A stretch of DNA of 64,000 nucleotides, taken from NCBI GenBank assembly GCA_004335835.1, contig RWJK01001098.1:40105-104104 (forward strand), read 5' to 3'. This document shows positions 48,201-59,432 of this stretch, piece by piece. Source of the stretch: Scenedesmus sp. ARA3 (Eukaryota > Chlorophyta > Chlorophyceae > Sphaeropleales > Scenedesmaceae). The position numbers and the translations under genes were made by a program. Under the pieces are notes generated by a model, which saw only the letters and a program-made list of their open reading frames with translations, searched no databases and was not told the DNA's origin. Positions within the stretch are counted from its first letter, which is position 1. Each line of letters opens with the position of its first letter.

Positions 48201-51200
48201 ATGCACTTGTACTCACATGATACTGACATGTTAGTTTTTCACCTGCACGCTGATCTCTGTCCACATCAGCGAGGGCATGACAACAGCAGCCAGGGGCGGC
48301 CTGGCTAGCTCTGCTGCAGCATGTGATGGCAATGACATGTTACTGAACATTTGTTATGTTGTTTCCCACCTGCACGCTGACTTCTGTCCACATCAGCGAG
48401 GGCATGACAACAGCAGCCAGCGGCAGCCTGGGTGGATCTGCCGCGTCAATCCTGTCCACAGTGTACACCTTCCCTCCAGAGAGCACAGCCTGCAGGAAAA
48501 AGTAACACAAAACTGTGGTGGCCTTGCATTGCACTTTGCAAATGTCCTTGCTTGACACCAAATGTAACAAGCATTCTTATGCTTACACCTCAAATGAAGG
48601 GCAGCCGATATACAGCAGCATGGTGGATTCTAGCATGTGCAATACTGTGCAGTGGGTTGGGTGCTTGATTACACCATAAGGCATCCACCTCGCTTGCAGC
48701 AGCTGCGGGCCTGCTGCTTGTTCTATCATGACCTGCATTACGCACTATGTATGCACACTGTGCACTACTGGCAGTACCACCTAGATTACTGCAACCACCC
48801 CAGCCTCTTTCATGCTTGGAAGTGCAGTAATGTGCACATGTGCTGTACCACATGAACAATTGTATTTGTATGTACTATACAGTCTCCTTGTATCAAACAT
48901 CCCACTAATTGCAGGTGCCTGATGTAAGTGTAACACCCCTCACCGCTCCACTCCAGAACCCTGCGGGCTTGGTGCCCCCAGCATGCAGCCCGCTGCCCCC
49001 CTCAGGCTGACTGATAACGCATATGCCTGCTTAGTCTTTTGTTGCACTGCTCAGATGTGCTTCAAGTCGTTAGCACTCACCGCTCCACTTCAGAACCCTG
49101 AAGCACTCATGCTGGCCTCCCTGCCCCTCAACACCAGCGCAGCAATCTGCACCTACACTGTACCACATGAAACATTATATCTTTTCGTAGCATACAGCCC
49201 CCTTGTGTCAAACATCCCACTGGTCGTAGTGCCTAACGCAACTGTAACACCACTCACCGCGCCACTCCAGAACCCAACCGGCTTATTGCCCCCAGCGTGC
49301 GGCCCGCTGCCTCCCTCCGGCTGACTGATAATGCACATGCCTGCTGAGTCATGTGTTGCACTGCTCAGATGTGCCGCAAGGTTTTACCACTCACCGCCCC
49401 ACTCCAAAACCCTGCAGGCCTGGTGCCCCCAGCATGCAGCCCGCTGCCTCCCTCCGTCTTATCTAATACAATAAGAGAGGGGATGTTACAATACAATCTA
49501 ATGAAGCTGCCTGCTGTATCAAATGTTTAACTGCTCAGACGTGTCTGGACGTAGCACTCACCGCCCCACTCCAAAACCCTACAGGCCTGGTGCCCCCAGC
49601 GTGCAGCCCGCTGCCCCCCTTAGGCTGCTGCAGCAGCACCTCACTGCTCAACCGGGCCTCCCTGCCCCTCGGCACCAGTGCAGCAGCCAGGAAACAGCTC
49701 GGCGATGCTGCTGCTGCTGCTGCTGCTGCTGTGCCGGCAAACTGCCAGAGGGCTCCTGTGTTGAGGATGCTGACGAGGGTGAAGCTGCTGCGGGGGGTGC
49801 TGCTGTCGGGGCCGATGTGCTACAGGGTGGTGCAGAGAAACACAAGCAGTGCAGCAGCATGAGGTAGGCAAACAACACCATGCTACTGTCGCCGCAACAC
49901 ATGCGTAGGCCAGGCCAAGGCCTGCAGAATGCCGCGCCTGTCAGGGCCGACATAGCAAAGCCAAAACGGCAAGCTGGAGCAAGTGATCATGCGCGGGCGT
50001 GCTTGGCTGCTGCAGGCACAGCATTGACCTTGCAGGAGCAGCCATCAAAGTACATCATGCATTCACTCTGAGCTATTGCTGACCATAGATGTACAACCGT
50101 CTTGAATACCACATTCGCAACAGGAGCAGCAGCAGCAGCAGCAGCTGCACTCACGTCACACACAAAGTATGCGGCAGCGCCCGCTGCATCCTTGGCCGTC
50201 TGAGGAGGTGCCGGCTGGCACTGCCTGAGGCTGCTGGGGCCGAGGTTTAGCGCACTGCCTAACTCAGGGTTTAGCTCAGAGTCCCAAGTGGGGTTTAGCG
50301 CCGCCAGGATCTGATCGGCTGAGAAGACCGCATACACGAAGTTGGGTGCCCCCTTGTAGACCTTGTGCTTTGGCAGAGCCAGAATGGTGGCGCCTTGCTT
50401 TTTAGGGTCACTGGGACAGTAGTTGAACCTGCATGTGGCATGTTGCATGTTAGCAGTGAGACCTCATACACATTGTGTTGAGAGGGATACAATGTTGAGA
50501 TGGACGCAATGCTGCTGCAGTGTAACAGCCAGGGGCGGGGGTAGTCATCTGTGCATGGTGCACACAACCACTTCAACAAAGGTGACGCCATCTGTTTGCC
50601 CCTGCAGGTGATTGCCAGTCCAAGCTGCAAACATGACCAGTCATGGCATGCCGTATTGGTGATGGCCGCTGCTCCGCTTCTACCACCCTTTATGTCCCAC
50701 ATGTCCCGAAGCCTTGCTGTCACACTCTCTATCACACGGCCGCAGCCGATCTCAACTCACAGCGATAGGTACACCCCGTTGGCATCATACGTCAGCCTCA
50801 CAGAATCTGCCACTGCTGTTTCCCGTGGGCTCGTGCACTCCATTGCTGTGCCAGCAGCATCCGCCACAAGAGTGAACAGGAACCACGATCCCAGCGGGTC
50901 TGCTGTTGCTGTTACTGCCAGCAGCACGGCCCCTTTGCCGCTGCAAGTGGCAGTGATCAGGAAGCGTCCAACTGCTTTGTCATAGGCTGGTATGGCATCG
51001 TACACGCCGTCCCTGCAGCAGACAACAGGACACAGCAGCAGTGGCGACGTGTGTCAAAATGCGCTGTGTGGCTGGGGTGAAGGCAGTCAGTGGATTCAAG
51101 ACTAACGTGTTTGACTGCTGTCCTAGCCGCAAACATCACCTCTGCTGACAAGCTTTTACTTCAGCAGTCCCATCTTCACCTGACTCCTGCAGTTCCAGCA

Positions 51201-52230
51201 GCTCCCTTTGCTGTTGACTGCTGCTACGTTTGGTTCAGCTCATACCATCCACATGTACAGTCCACCCACCTACAAGTTGGCTGCTCCCACAGAGGCAAAT
51301 AATTCCTGCAGGGCAAACGTCTTTGCCGCCAGCTGGCTGCGGCTGGCAGCATATGCATGATGCATTCACGCTGTAAACAGCCAGTACAACAACTATACAA
51401 CAACATCAACAAAAAGCAACGAAATAAGTACAAGATCAACATTGTTACTTGCAATCCATCCACCTGCAACTTGCTGCTCCTACGGGGCGAATAAGTTCTG
51501 CAAGGCAAACGTCTTTGCCGCAGCCTGGCCCCTGCTTGCAGCATCCACGCTGTACACAGCCAGCACGGTGCTCACGGAATGTAGCACATGGCCCGGCCCT
51601 GCAGCCAGCCCCACCCCGCCATCATCTCTACTTGCTTTCCTGTGAACCCTTGAGTTGACGGCTGCTTTGCTCAGTTCAAGCAACCAGAAAAACAAACAAC
51701 ATACATACATACATACATCACCCACCTGCAGTTTGCTGCTCCCACAGGAGCAAACAAGTCCTGCAGTGCGAACGTCTTTGCCGCCACCTGGCCTCCGCTG
51801 GCAGCATCCACGCTGTACACTGCCAGCACTGTGCTCACGGAATGTAACACATGGCCCGGCCCTGCAGCCAGCCCCACCCCGCCAGCATCTGCAATTACTG
51901 TCCCTGCTGTTGACTGCTGCTTTGCTCAGTTCCAGCAACCTAAAGAACAAACCATCTAAATGATGATTCACCCACCTGCAGTTAGCTGCTCCCACAGGGG
52001 CGAACAAGTCCTGCAAAGCAAACGTCTTTGCCGCCACTTGGTTGCCGCTGGCAGCATCCACGCTGTACACAGCCAGCACAGTGCTTACAGAATGTAACAC
52101 ATGGCCAGGCCCTGCAGCCAGCCCCACCCCGCCAGCATCAGCCCACCAGAGGCCTGTCCAGCCCGGGCGCTGCTTTTGCTGCTGCTGCTGCTGCTGCGGC
52201 TGCTGCTGCTGCTGCGGCTGCTGCTGCTGC

Positions 52231-52269
<39 letters not shown>

Positions 52270-52539
52270 GGCTGCTGCTGCTGCTGCTGCTGCGGCTGCT
52301 GCTGCTGCTGCGGCTGCTGCTGCTGCTGCGGCTGCTGCTGCTGCTGATGCTGCTGCGGCTGCTGATGCTGCTGCAGGCTGCGGCTGCTGCGGTTGGGGCG
52401 TGCTTGTGGAGTGTCGGGTTGCTGCTGCTCCTGCTGCTGCTGCTGCTGCTTTGCTGAGGGCTGCTTGCTGCTCACAGCATGGGCCGGCTGCTGCTGGTCA
52501 TTGTCTGATGCAGCTGCAGCTCCAGCTGCTGCTTGCAGA

Positions 52540-52637
<98 letters not shown>

Positions 52638-52883
52638 AAGCTTCCTGCGAACGTAATTGCCTCCTGCAGCCTGCAGCAGCGCCCTCTCAAGCACTGCAGC
52701 TGACAGCTCGGGTGCTGCAGGGAAGCCATGCAAGCGGCGCTTGCGGCCTGTGGGTGCTATGACTGGCGGGGCTGCAGGAGTGGCATAGTCTGGCACATCA
52801 GCAAGCTTGATGGTGCCGGCTGCAATGCAAGTTTGGGGCAGAAACGCAGTGAAATGTGTGAGGAGGTGAGCGGATGGTGAATA

Positions 52884-52914
<31 letters not shown>

Positions 52915-52939
52915 GTGGTGGTGGTGGTGGTGGTGATGG

Positions 52940-52986
<47 letters not shown>

Positions 52987-53365
52987 ATGCAAGCATGTAA
53001 ATCCTATGTATGACAATTGTCAACATCATTCGGATACACCGTCTACAGGCTTGCTATGCTCTGCATGTCAAGCATGCAGGTTGCTCAGTCAGCTGCAGGG
53101 GTAGCCTGACTGTCTTCATGCTCCGCCTGCTGTTACAGCCTCGCATCGACAGGTAGAAACACGCTAATGTTACAAAACACGTGTAGTTGCCGTGGCACAC
53201 AGCAGACGTTCTGCAATAGGCTGTGCAGACTCCGCGCTCACCGAACAGAGGTGCATAGGCAACAGCAGGCCTGGCGAACTGCTGATGCTGCTGATCAGCA
53301 GAAACTACATTGACAATCAAAAATAATATAGCTGTGCTTGTCCAGCTGTTCGGAGGTCGCTTCAT
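45283..53365 (-). CDS. Large poly-Gln secreted glycoprotein, family not recognised (about 1170 aa, 10 exons)
   Basis: Minus-strand exons 53365-53242, 52819-51976, 51012-50761, 50428-50155, 49819-49562, 48489-48370, 48003-47206, 46883-46853, 46469-46081 and 45704-45283. Phases close except between 48370 and 48003, where two bases are unaccounted for and a tiny exon or other site is likely. MKRPPNSWTSTAILFLIVNV is a signal peptide. Exon 2 has a poly-Gln run of about 32 and a Gln/Pro-rich stretch. Next come CSGKGAVLLAVTATADPLGSW, DANGVYLSLFNYC and GATILALPKHKVY, a pattern of bacterial-like secreted beta-domain proteins. Later parts have many N-glycosylation sequons, Trp/Tyr-rich segments (YWYQQWNFNWYTRYKRNY) and a Gly/Ser tail. 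A cell-wall or surface role is inferred. Confidence 0.75.
48238..48305 (-). repeat. Copy of surface-protein exon 6 3' end
   Basis: Matches 48366-48432 (VVMPSLMWTEVSVQ) including the donor. It reads MWTEISVQ. Confidence 0.85.
48940..49480 (-). repeat. Four copies of surface-protein exon 5 3' end
   Basis: Copies at about 48943-49005, 49077-49145, 49250-49325 and 49390-49460 repeat 49558-49630 (GGSGLHAGGTRPVGFWSGA and its donor). The second copy has an internal deletion that joins an upstream part of the exon (ALVLRGREA) to the donor end. Confidence 0.88.
51260..51930 (-). repeat. Three tandem copies of surface-protein exon 2 3' part
   Basis: Units of about 245-255 bases at about 51265-51350 (partial), 51455-51625 and 51718-51895 repeat 51965-52140. 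The two longer ones keep an open frame (VGLAAGPGHVLHSVSTVLAV, TFALQDLF) and the CTGCAG|GTGGGT donor. Confidence 0.93.
52180..52640. repeat. Coding CAG/CCG repeat region of surface-protein exon 2
   Basis: 52180-52380 is CTG/CGG mixed repeat encoding Gln with Pro interruptions; 52540-52637 is a pure run of about 32 CTG encoding poly-Gln on the minus strand. Confidence 0.95.
52880..52990. repeat. CTG and GTG trinucleotide runs in intron 1 of the surface gene
   Basis: A CTG run, a GTG run and a second CTG run follow each other between exons 1 and 2. Confidence 0.95.
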
Positions 53366-53757
53366 CTGGATCCAGCATATCACAGTGCCATCCTGCGCCC
53401 CGCGCAAAACGTCTGCAATGGCGCGGACAATGACTAGATCATCTTGGTTTATCCGATATTTTCGATTTAATGTATTAGTCCTCGGGACGTAGCGAAAGCG
53501 TATGCCATTCACCTTCAGAACCAAGCAACGATCACCTATGGTCCTACGCTCCTTGTCCTGACGCGACGCCCAAGCAGAACACTTGAGCAACAGCATCGGG
53601 AACACCTTCATACACTTATCGACAAAGAGTGACAGTTGTAACATCAGCTGTGCTTGATGCAACAGATGGGTTGATGCCACAATCACGTGCCCAGCAAATG
53701 CATGGCCATGCTTGTGGTCTGCCTTTTTACTATGATCCCTGGCTCCAACGCTAAGTT

Positions 53758-53815
53758 CTCCTCAGCTGTTGGCTGCAAGCTGCTGCTGTAGCTCCGCTGC
53801 CCGTGCTGGCATATC
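53758..53815 (-). repeat. Diverged second copy of the FHIT last exon end
   Basis: Reads MPARAAELQQQLAANS then stop, against [17 protein letters not shown] then stop in the real exon. It lies about 130 bases further downstream. Confidence 0.65.
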
Positions 53816-53936
53816 AGCCGGCCACGCCCCCTGCCACGGTGGCAGTGCCACCTGCTGGACTGGCTGCCAAGCGGTAGCAATAAAGGACCAGCGGGTACCT
53901 CCAGCGTTTTGTCTCGAGACAAAGAGAGCTAGCTCC

Positions 53937-54038
53937 TCAGCTGTCTGCAAACAGCTTCCGCAGCTCTGCCCCCTCTGCTGCCATCTCCTCCCTCGTCCGC
54001 ACCACACGCTCCTTGTCAAGGTCCAGCTTCTCGCTCAG

Positions 54039-54092
<54 letters not shown>

Positions 54093-54822
54093 GCAGCTTG
54101 GTGACAGGTGACGGTTGAGAGACAGCCTGCAACTGCTTGTTATGACAGACATGGGGGATACCAAAAGATCCCCGCTGCTGTCCATGCCTGTTTGTGCTGA
54201 AGGCATGCCCCAGGCAACTGTGCAAGCACGCTGACGTGGCGACGAGCAGTGCCTGTGCAACTGTGCAACTGCCGTCCAAGCACCAGCACAGCCCCTGTAT
54301 GCTAGCTCGTGGCTGCGTGACAGTCCGTCAGCAGCAGCGCTCGCGCCTCGGCTCCCGCCACCCTGCTGAACTACTTTAGGCTGTAGCCTCACTTTGGCAA
54401 ACAGCAGTGTCTGTGCAGCTGACACACCAGCACCGACACAAATCCATGCACAGCATGGGCCATTTGTTGCTGCAACGCAGCATTGAACAACAGTGCCTTG
54501 GCTCTCGCAACTTGGCAGGATGAGCTACAAGCTGTCGAATCACTTTGACAGGTGCGCCTCCGACTTCTCAATTTCATCGTACACTTCATCGTTGTTTTCA
54601 AAGTCTCCGGGCTTGCGGGGCAGCACGTGAACGTGCACATGCGGCACCGTCTGCCCAGCTGCCGGCCCATCCTGGATGGCCAGTGTGAGCGACTGTGCCC
54701 CGAAGTGGGGCTCTAGGGTTTTGCCCACCAGCTGGGCTAAACCCCACAGGTCTGCTACCTCCGCTGGGGTGAGGTCTGCAAAGCGGCGCACCACGCGGAT
54801 CGGGCTGATCAGCACGTGACCT

Positions 54823-54857
<35 letters not shown>

Positions 54858-55801
54858 TACTGGTGGTCAATCAAGGCTGCACGGACGCACGAAAATGACG
54901 CCACTGGCGCATGATGTTGCGTGTGAGGGAGGCAGGGCAGAATGTTGCGAGTTAGGCCTAATAAAAGCACAAAGATACATTATGGTGCTGCACTGGCCAA
55001 CTGTTGGTAGCAGCAGCATGCGCCGTTACCACAAAGCAGCGCTAGCAGCGCTGCACCCGGCGTGTGTCGGTTGGCTGCAATGATCTGGTAATGATCTTGA
55101 GGGCATGCACAGTCATCAGTAAAAGCTGTGTATGGGAGCTGGCCAACGCCATGAGTTTGATGAGATGCAAAGATGGACAGTCTAGCCTTTAAAATGCTAA
55201 TCTGCGCACCTTGAAGCATTGCTGGACCAGGAGATGCGCTAGCACTGTGCTTGCACTGTGCTTGCAGGACAGGTTTGATGAAATGTACCATTGTTCAGCG
55301 CACCTGGCACGATGGGTTTCAGGTTTACGAAAGCAAACGACAGCTGGGTTTTAGCAAAGACCTCGATGGCATTGATGGGGTAGGGCCCGAACTCGTACTG
55401 GAGGAGAGGAGCAGCAGCAGCAGCAGCAGCAGCCGCAGCAGCAGCAGCAGCAGTAAGGCAACCAACGCGCGAAGAGGGTGTCACAGGCTGAGCAGCATTG
55501 CAGGTTGGCAGCTGTCAGCAGATCCCAACCGCTGGCTTGCGACATGAATTTGATGCAACAGCACAGTTTGCTGCTTCGTATGTACCATAATGTTTTTCTG
55601 CAGGACTGCATGGTGCTTGCTGGAGGGATGCACAATAGCACTGCAAGAGAGCAGCTAACCCACCTGCTGCCTTTCAGACCCCTGTTCTGCTGCTGCTGTC
55701 GCCATGTTGCGCGCGACCAAGGGCCTTGAGTGGCGAAGGGATGCAAATACTGGTCTTGCTATGTTACGTGTTGTGAGCCTCAGTGCCGTGTTCACCAGCA
55801 T
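53937..55801 (-). CDS. FHIT-type histidine-triad hydrolase (bis(5'-adenosyl)-triphosphatase)
   Basis: Minus-strand exons 55801-55664, 55397-55304, 54820-54550 and 54039-53937 give 201 residues. Residues 1-46 (Arg-rich, no acids at first) look like a mitochondrial or plastid targeting sequence. The FHIT order follows: [65 protein letters not shown] with the His triad at about 138, 140 and 142, LPRKPGDF and a C-terminal Glu/Arg helix. The enzyme splits Ap3A-type dinucleotides. The last donor (CCT|GTCAAA) is weak; if unused, translation stops at 54540 after EAHLSK, giving 170 residues. Arabidopsis FHIT is of similar size. Confidence 0.94.
54042..54092. repeat. (CAG)n run before FHIT exon 4
   Basis: About 16 units forming the tract directly upstream of the exon 4 acceptor on the minus strand. 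Confidence 0.95.
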
Positions 55802-56887
55802 CAGCACAGCCTGCACTAACACTGGGACGGATACGGTGAAACAGTTCACCGACCTGGATCCAACAGTAACGCTGCACAGCTGGCCGTGTAACGTTCGTAG
55901 ATTTCTTTTGAATTCAGATGCAGCTGGTCGTCGCTGAACAGCGACATTGTTTGACAGTCATCTGAAGCAGAACATGCACTATTGGTCGACGATTGAGATT
56001 CATCTGCAACAGTACATCAAAACTTGTCTGGCGTGTTGCAGTAATCATATGTTTTGGACTTCCACGGCGTATGCGCTTAGAACGGCGTGGCATGAACAAG
56101 CTGGTGTCACATGTTCATGACCCTCTGAGGGTCCTTGTGTAACCAGCACCAGGTGCAACCAGCTAGTCCGCAACATAGCACTGCATCAAGACTGCAAGCT
56201 GAAATAAACAGTGAAGCTGTTACAGCTATTGGCACTGGCACACTCTAAGGACAGCCACTTCACTTGCAAACGTACATCTGTATGCATATGCTGTTTGCCG
56301 TGCATGCATGACACGCCATGCCAGATGCACCCACCACGCCTTCAATGTACAGTACTGTGATGTGACTTGCCGAATACAGGAAGCGTAAAAACCCTGCACA
56401 ATATGCCAAACCATGCACAGGCAATGTCGATGTGTACACGTCCATACATGAAGATGCAGTCATGTGTTGTGTCTGCCAGGCCGGTGGCTGCTGCATCAGC
56501 CGTCCAAGAGTGTGCAACAGCCTACTTGCAACAAAGTGGCAAGGGGGGATTTGCCCCTAAAGGCAACAAAGTGAGCAAAAAGAGTGGCAGCAAAGGTCAA
56601 GGCAGGCGGCCCACACACTGGCGAGCAGTGCAACATGCATATTGCAACAGTTTGAAACAGCCGCACTACACAGCAAAGCACGTGGAACGCAGGCGCTGGC
56701 AGCGACATGCAACACCAACATAAGCGCATGCCCATGCATTTGCAGCAGCACACAGACCTGCGGCTGAGGGCAATTTCATGCTGCAGCATACTCCAGCAGG
56801 ACTGTTGTGCCTGCCATCATGTTCCTGCATGAAGTGTCATGATTCAAGCACAGCACCACCACAAGCAGCATTTTGCACTGTGCTGTC

Positions 56888-56924
<37 letters not shown>

Positions 56925-59198
56925 CGTTGGCCCAGCCCACATCAGTGCCCCAGCAGCTGCATGATGCTACACCTGGTCTTGCAGGAAACCACAAGGAGCA
57001 GTCCTTTCCTGCAAGGGCCATCCTGCAGCATGCTTTTCTGGCCTCGCACACATGCTAGGGTTCAGCCGCCCGGGCTGCAGTCAAACTTTAACCTAAAACC
57101 CAAAGCCAGGGTTCAGCCAGTCCAGGGACTAGTCAAACATAAAACACAGGGCACATCCGGTGTGTAACAGCGCGCATTGCAATGCGCTTGCTGCTGCCGC
57201 CCGGTGATCAGTTGGCAGCGTCAGCACACTTCACTTCAGCCTACTAACAACCACGTTGTGCTGCAGCAGACCACAAAGCCCGTCCCTTCTGCCATGCGTT
57301 GCCATTGCCTGCAGTCCTGCAACCATATCTGTATCAAGTTCTGCTGCCGCCGCCAACAGATCTTCGAGGCTCGCTGGTGCCGCAGCAACACACACATGCG
57401 GCTGCATACACACACCTTTCGAACCACGTTCAACACAACACAAACCGCCAAAAAGCCCGGTGCCCGAAGTAGGTGGCGAGAGGGCGCAGCAACCCCCTGC
57501 ATCTACTGTACTGTACACACTGGCACGTGGCAACTCAGCAATGCCCCACGCAGAAGCCTGCCAGTACAGGGGTGCATGCACAGCCAACGATCTGCACAGT
57601 GCTGCCGCACGTTGCAGGACACAACCAGCCAATAAATGCGCGGTTAGCAGCAGGCGCGAAGCCAAGCCAGCAAACAGGCACAGCATGCGCAAGTGCTGCA
57701 GGCCGGCTGATGGCATGATGTTAGCGGAGAGAGATTGCATCACGTTGAGTGCAAAGGAGGGCTATATGTTTGTGTGTTGATCTGATCTGCTGATGCGCCT
57801 CGCAAGCACACACGCAGCACACATTTGAGGCCAGCTGTGCTGAAGCAAGCCACGTCAGCACATGCAGTCCTGGTGAGTGTCAGTATGAAGATGCAATCAT
57901 CCAAACTGCACTCGTCCACACGCATTCAGGGTGTGGCAGTACGCACCCGTGCTGAGGAGCAGCAACCAATCCTGCAAGGGCGCGGCGTGCGCTGCTGCCG
58001 CTGCTGCAGCTGCTGCGGGCTGAGCATGCAGCAGCCCCGTAGCAGACTGGCAGCTGCATGTGCGTGCACCATCGGCTGTACATGTAAGCATAATAAACCC
58101 ACGTAGTAGCGAGTCTATTAGTACAGCAATACCCCGTTGGGGGACAGCAGCAGATTCGCCTGAGCTCGGTGGGGGCAGGGGTGTTGATAAGCGCTCTGCT
58201 GGCATCAAACCCTAGCACAGCAGCAGGCGCAAAACCGCACGCTGGCTGCAGCTGATGCCGCCTCGTGCGGTAGAGGCATGCCGCCACTGACAATGCAGCT
58301 GTGCCGCAGGTGTTGGGCATGCATGCTGATCCACGAAAGGGCCTACAAAGGCGACTGACAATCCTGCATATCCGCAACTGGCTGTGGCATGAGTTGGGAG
58401 ATGCGTCAGCAGCTGGCATGAGCTCATATGTTGAAGAGCAACCACCATGCATTCACAAAGCACGCCTAGAGACTCGCACACATCTCGAATACGGGCTGTA
58501 GCAGACCTTACACACCAAGCGCCAGCTACAGCTCAATCAACGCCGCCGCCTTCCACCATACCAGACAAGCACGTGTTGTTGTGTTGCCATACGCTGATCG
58601 CCTGAGCAAGCCGCAACACAGGTTCAACCGTGCTGGCATCAGTGCTCCTGAACACACAGCGTGGCTGCTTGAATGCATCGGCGCCTTCGCATGTTCACGC
58701 TGTGATGTGCTCGTGTCATGGCACAGCTCATTGCGTTATGGGAGGGGCCAACCCATGCATGCATGTATGCCAGCCCTCGCCTCATCGATACACCTCATCC
58801 ATACATCTCATCCGCACACCTGATCCTTCTTTCGAACAGTCCGTCACACATTTGGTGTCCCCAGCAACCCAACAACGCCGAACAGCTGCCTGTCTGAGGA
58901 CTGCACATCAAAAGCTCAGCACACGGCAGCGGGGCATATCGCTCTCACGACGACATACGGAGCCGGATATGGTACACAGGACATACACGGAACAGAAGGA
59001 AGCACACGCGGCTGCAGCAAGTGCCATGCAAGCATCACAGCATGCCGTGCATATGAGAAAGCTGGTAGGGCAAGCATGCATGCAATAAAGGCCGAGCATG
59101 CAAGCTGACAACGTTGCCACAGCAACCACACAGCAGCCTCTGAAGAAGAGTCACCTGATCAGATGTGAAAGTCAACGTTGCCAGAAACACCATATCAC
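55802..59198. other. Unassigned, candidate fragments only
   Basis: No complete gene. A minus-strand open end at about 57231-57415 (ASLEDLLAAAAELDTDMV ... SRLK, stop) is protein-like and could be a last exon. Another fragment near 58120-58220 (GFDASRALINTPAPTEL, after an acceptor-like site) is weaker. I cannot join them. Confidence 0.4.
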
Positions 59199-59432
59199 GT
59201 AAGTGTGGTTTAGGGGCACAGGAGACAAGGGTAGAGAGCTGATCCTCAAACCTCGGAATCTCCCGGTGTCAAACAAGGGTGCGCTGTTGGTGACGATGCA
59301 TTCCACATGCTTGCCAAACTCAAAATTGGTTGTTCCCAAGCGCTGGGTTGGTGACGATGACACGAGAGACAGCGTCAGCCGAAACTGGTCAATGCAGCAA
59401 CCAAGCTGCATGTGCGGCGCCAAAATCAGGCG
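59199..59432 (-). CDS. Orphan candidate exon, unknown protein
   Basis: 78 codons on the minus strand between a CTG-rich acceptor and a TTAC|GTGATA donor. The composition is protein-like (GTTNFEFGKHVECIVTNSA, LFDTGRFRGLRISSLPLSP). Upstream candidates on the same strand lie near 59995-60115 (ARLQYRLAVLRTWPFDVG). A gene spanning roughly 57.2-60.3 kb on the minus strand is possible but I could not close the phases. Confidence 0.4.

Noticed and set aside
51480..51960. Continuous minus-strand reading through the surface-protein copies as one long exon
   Set aside because: The open frame crosses unit boundaries only partly, and donors recur at each unit; splicing at 51976 to 51012 closes the phase and joins conserved-looking sequence.
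52028..52762. Plus-strand 244-residue poly-Ala frame
   Set aside because: It is the antisense of the poly-Gln exon; CTG repeats keep every frame open.
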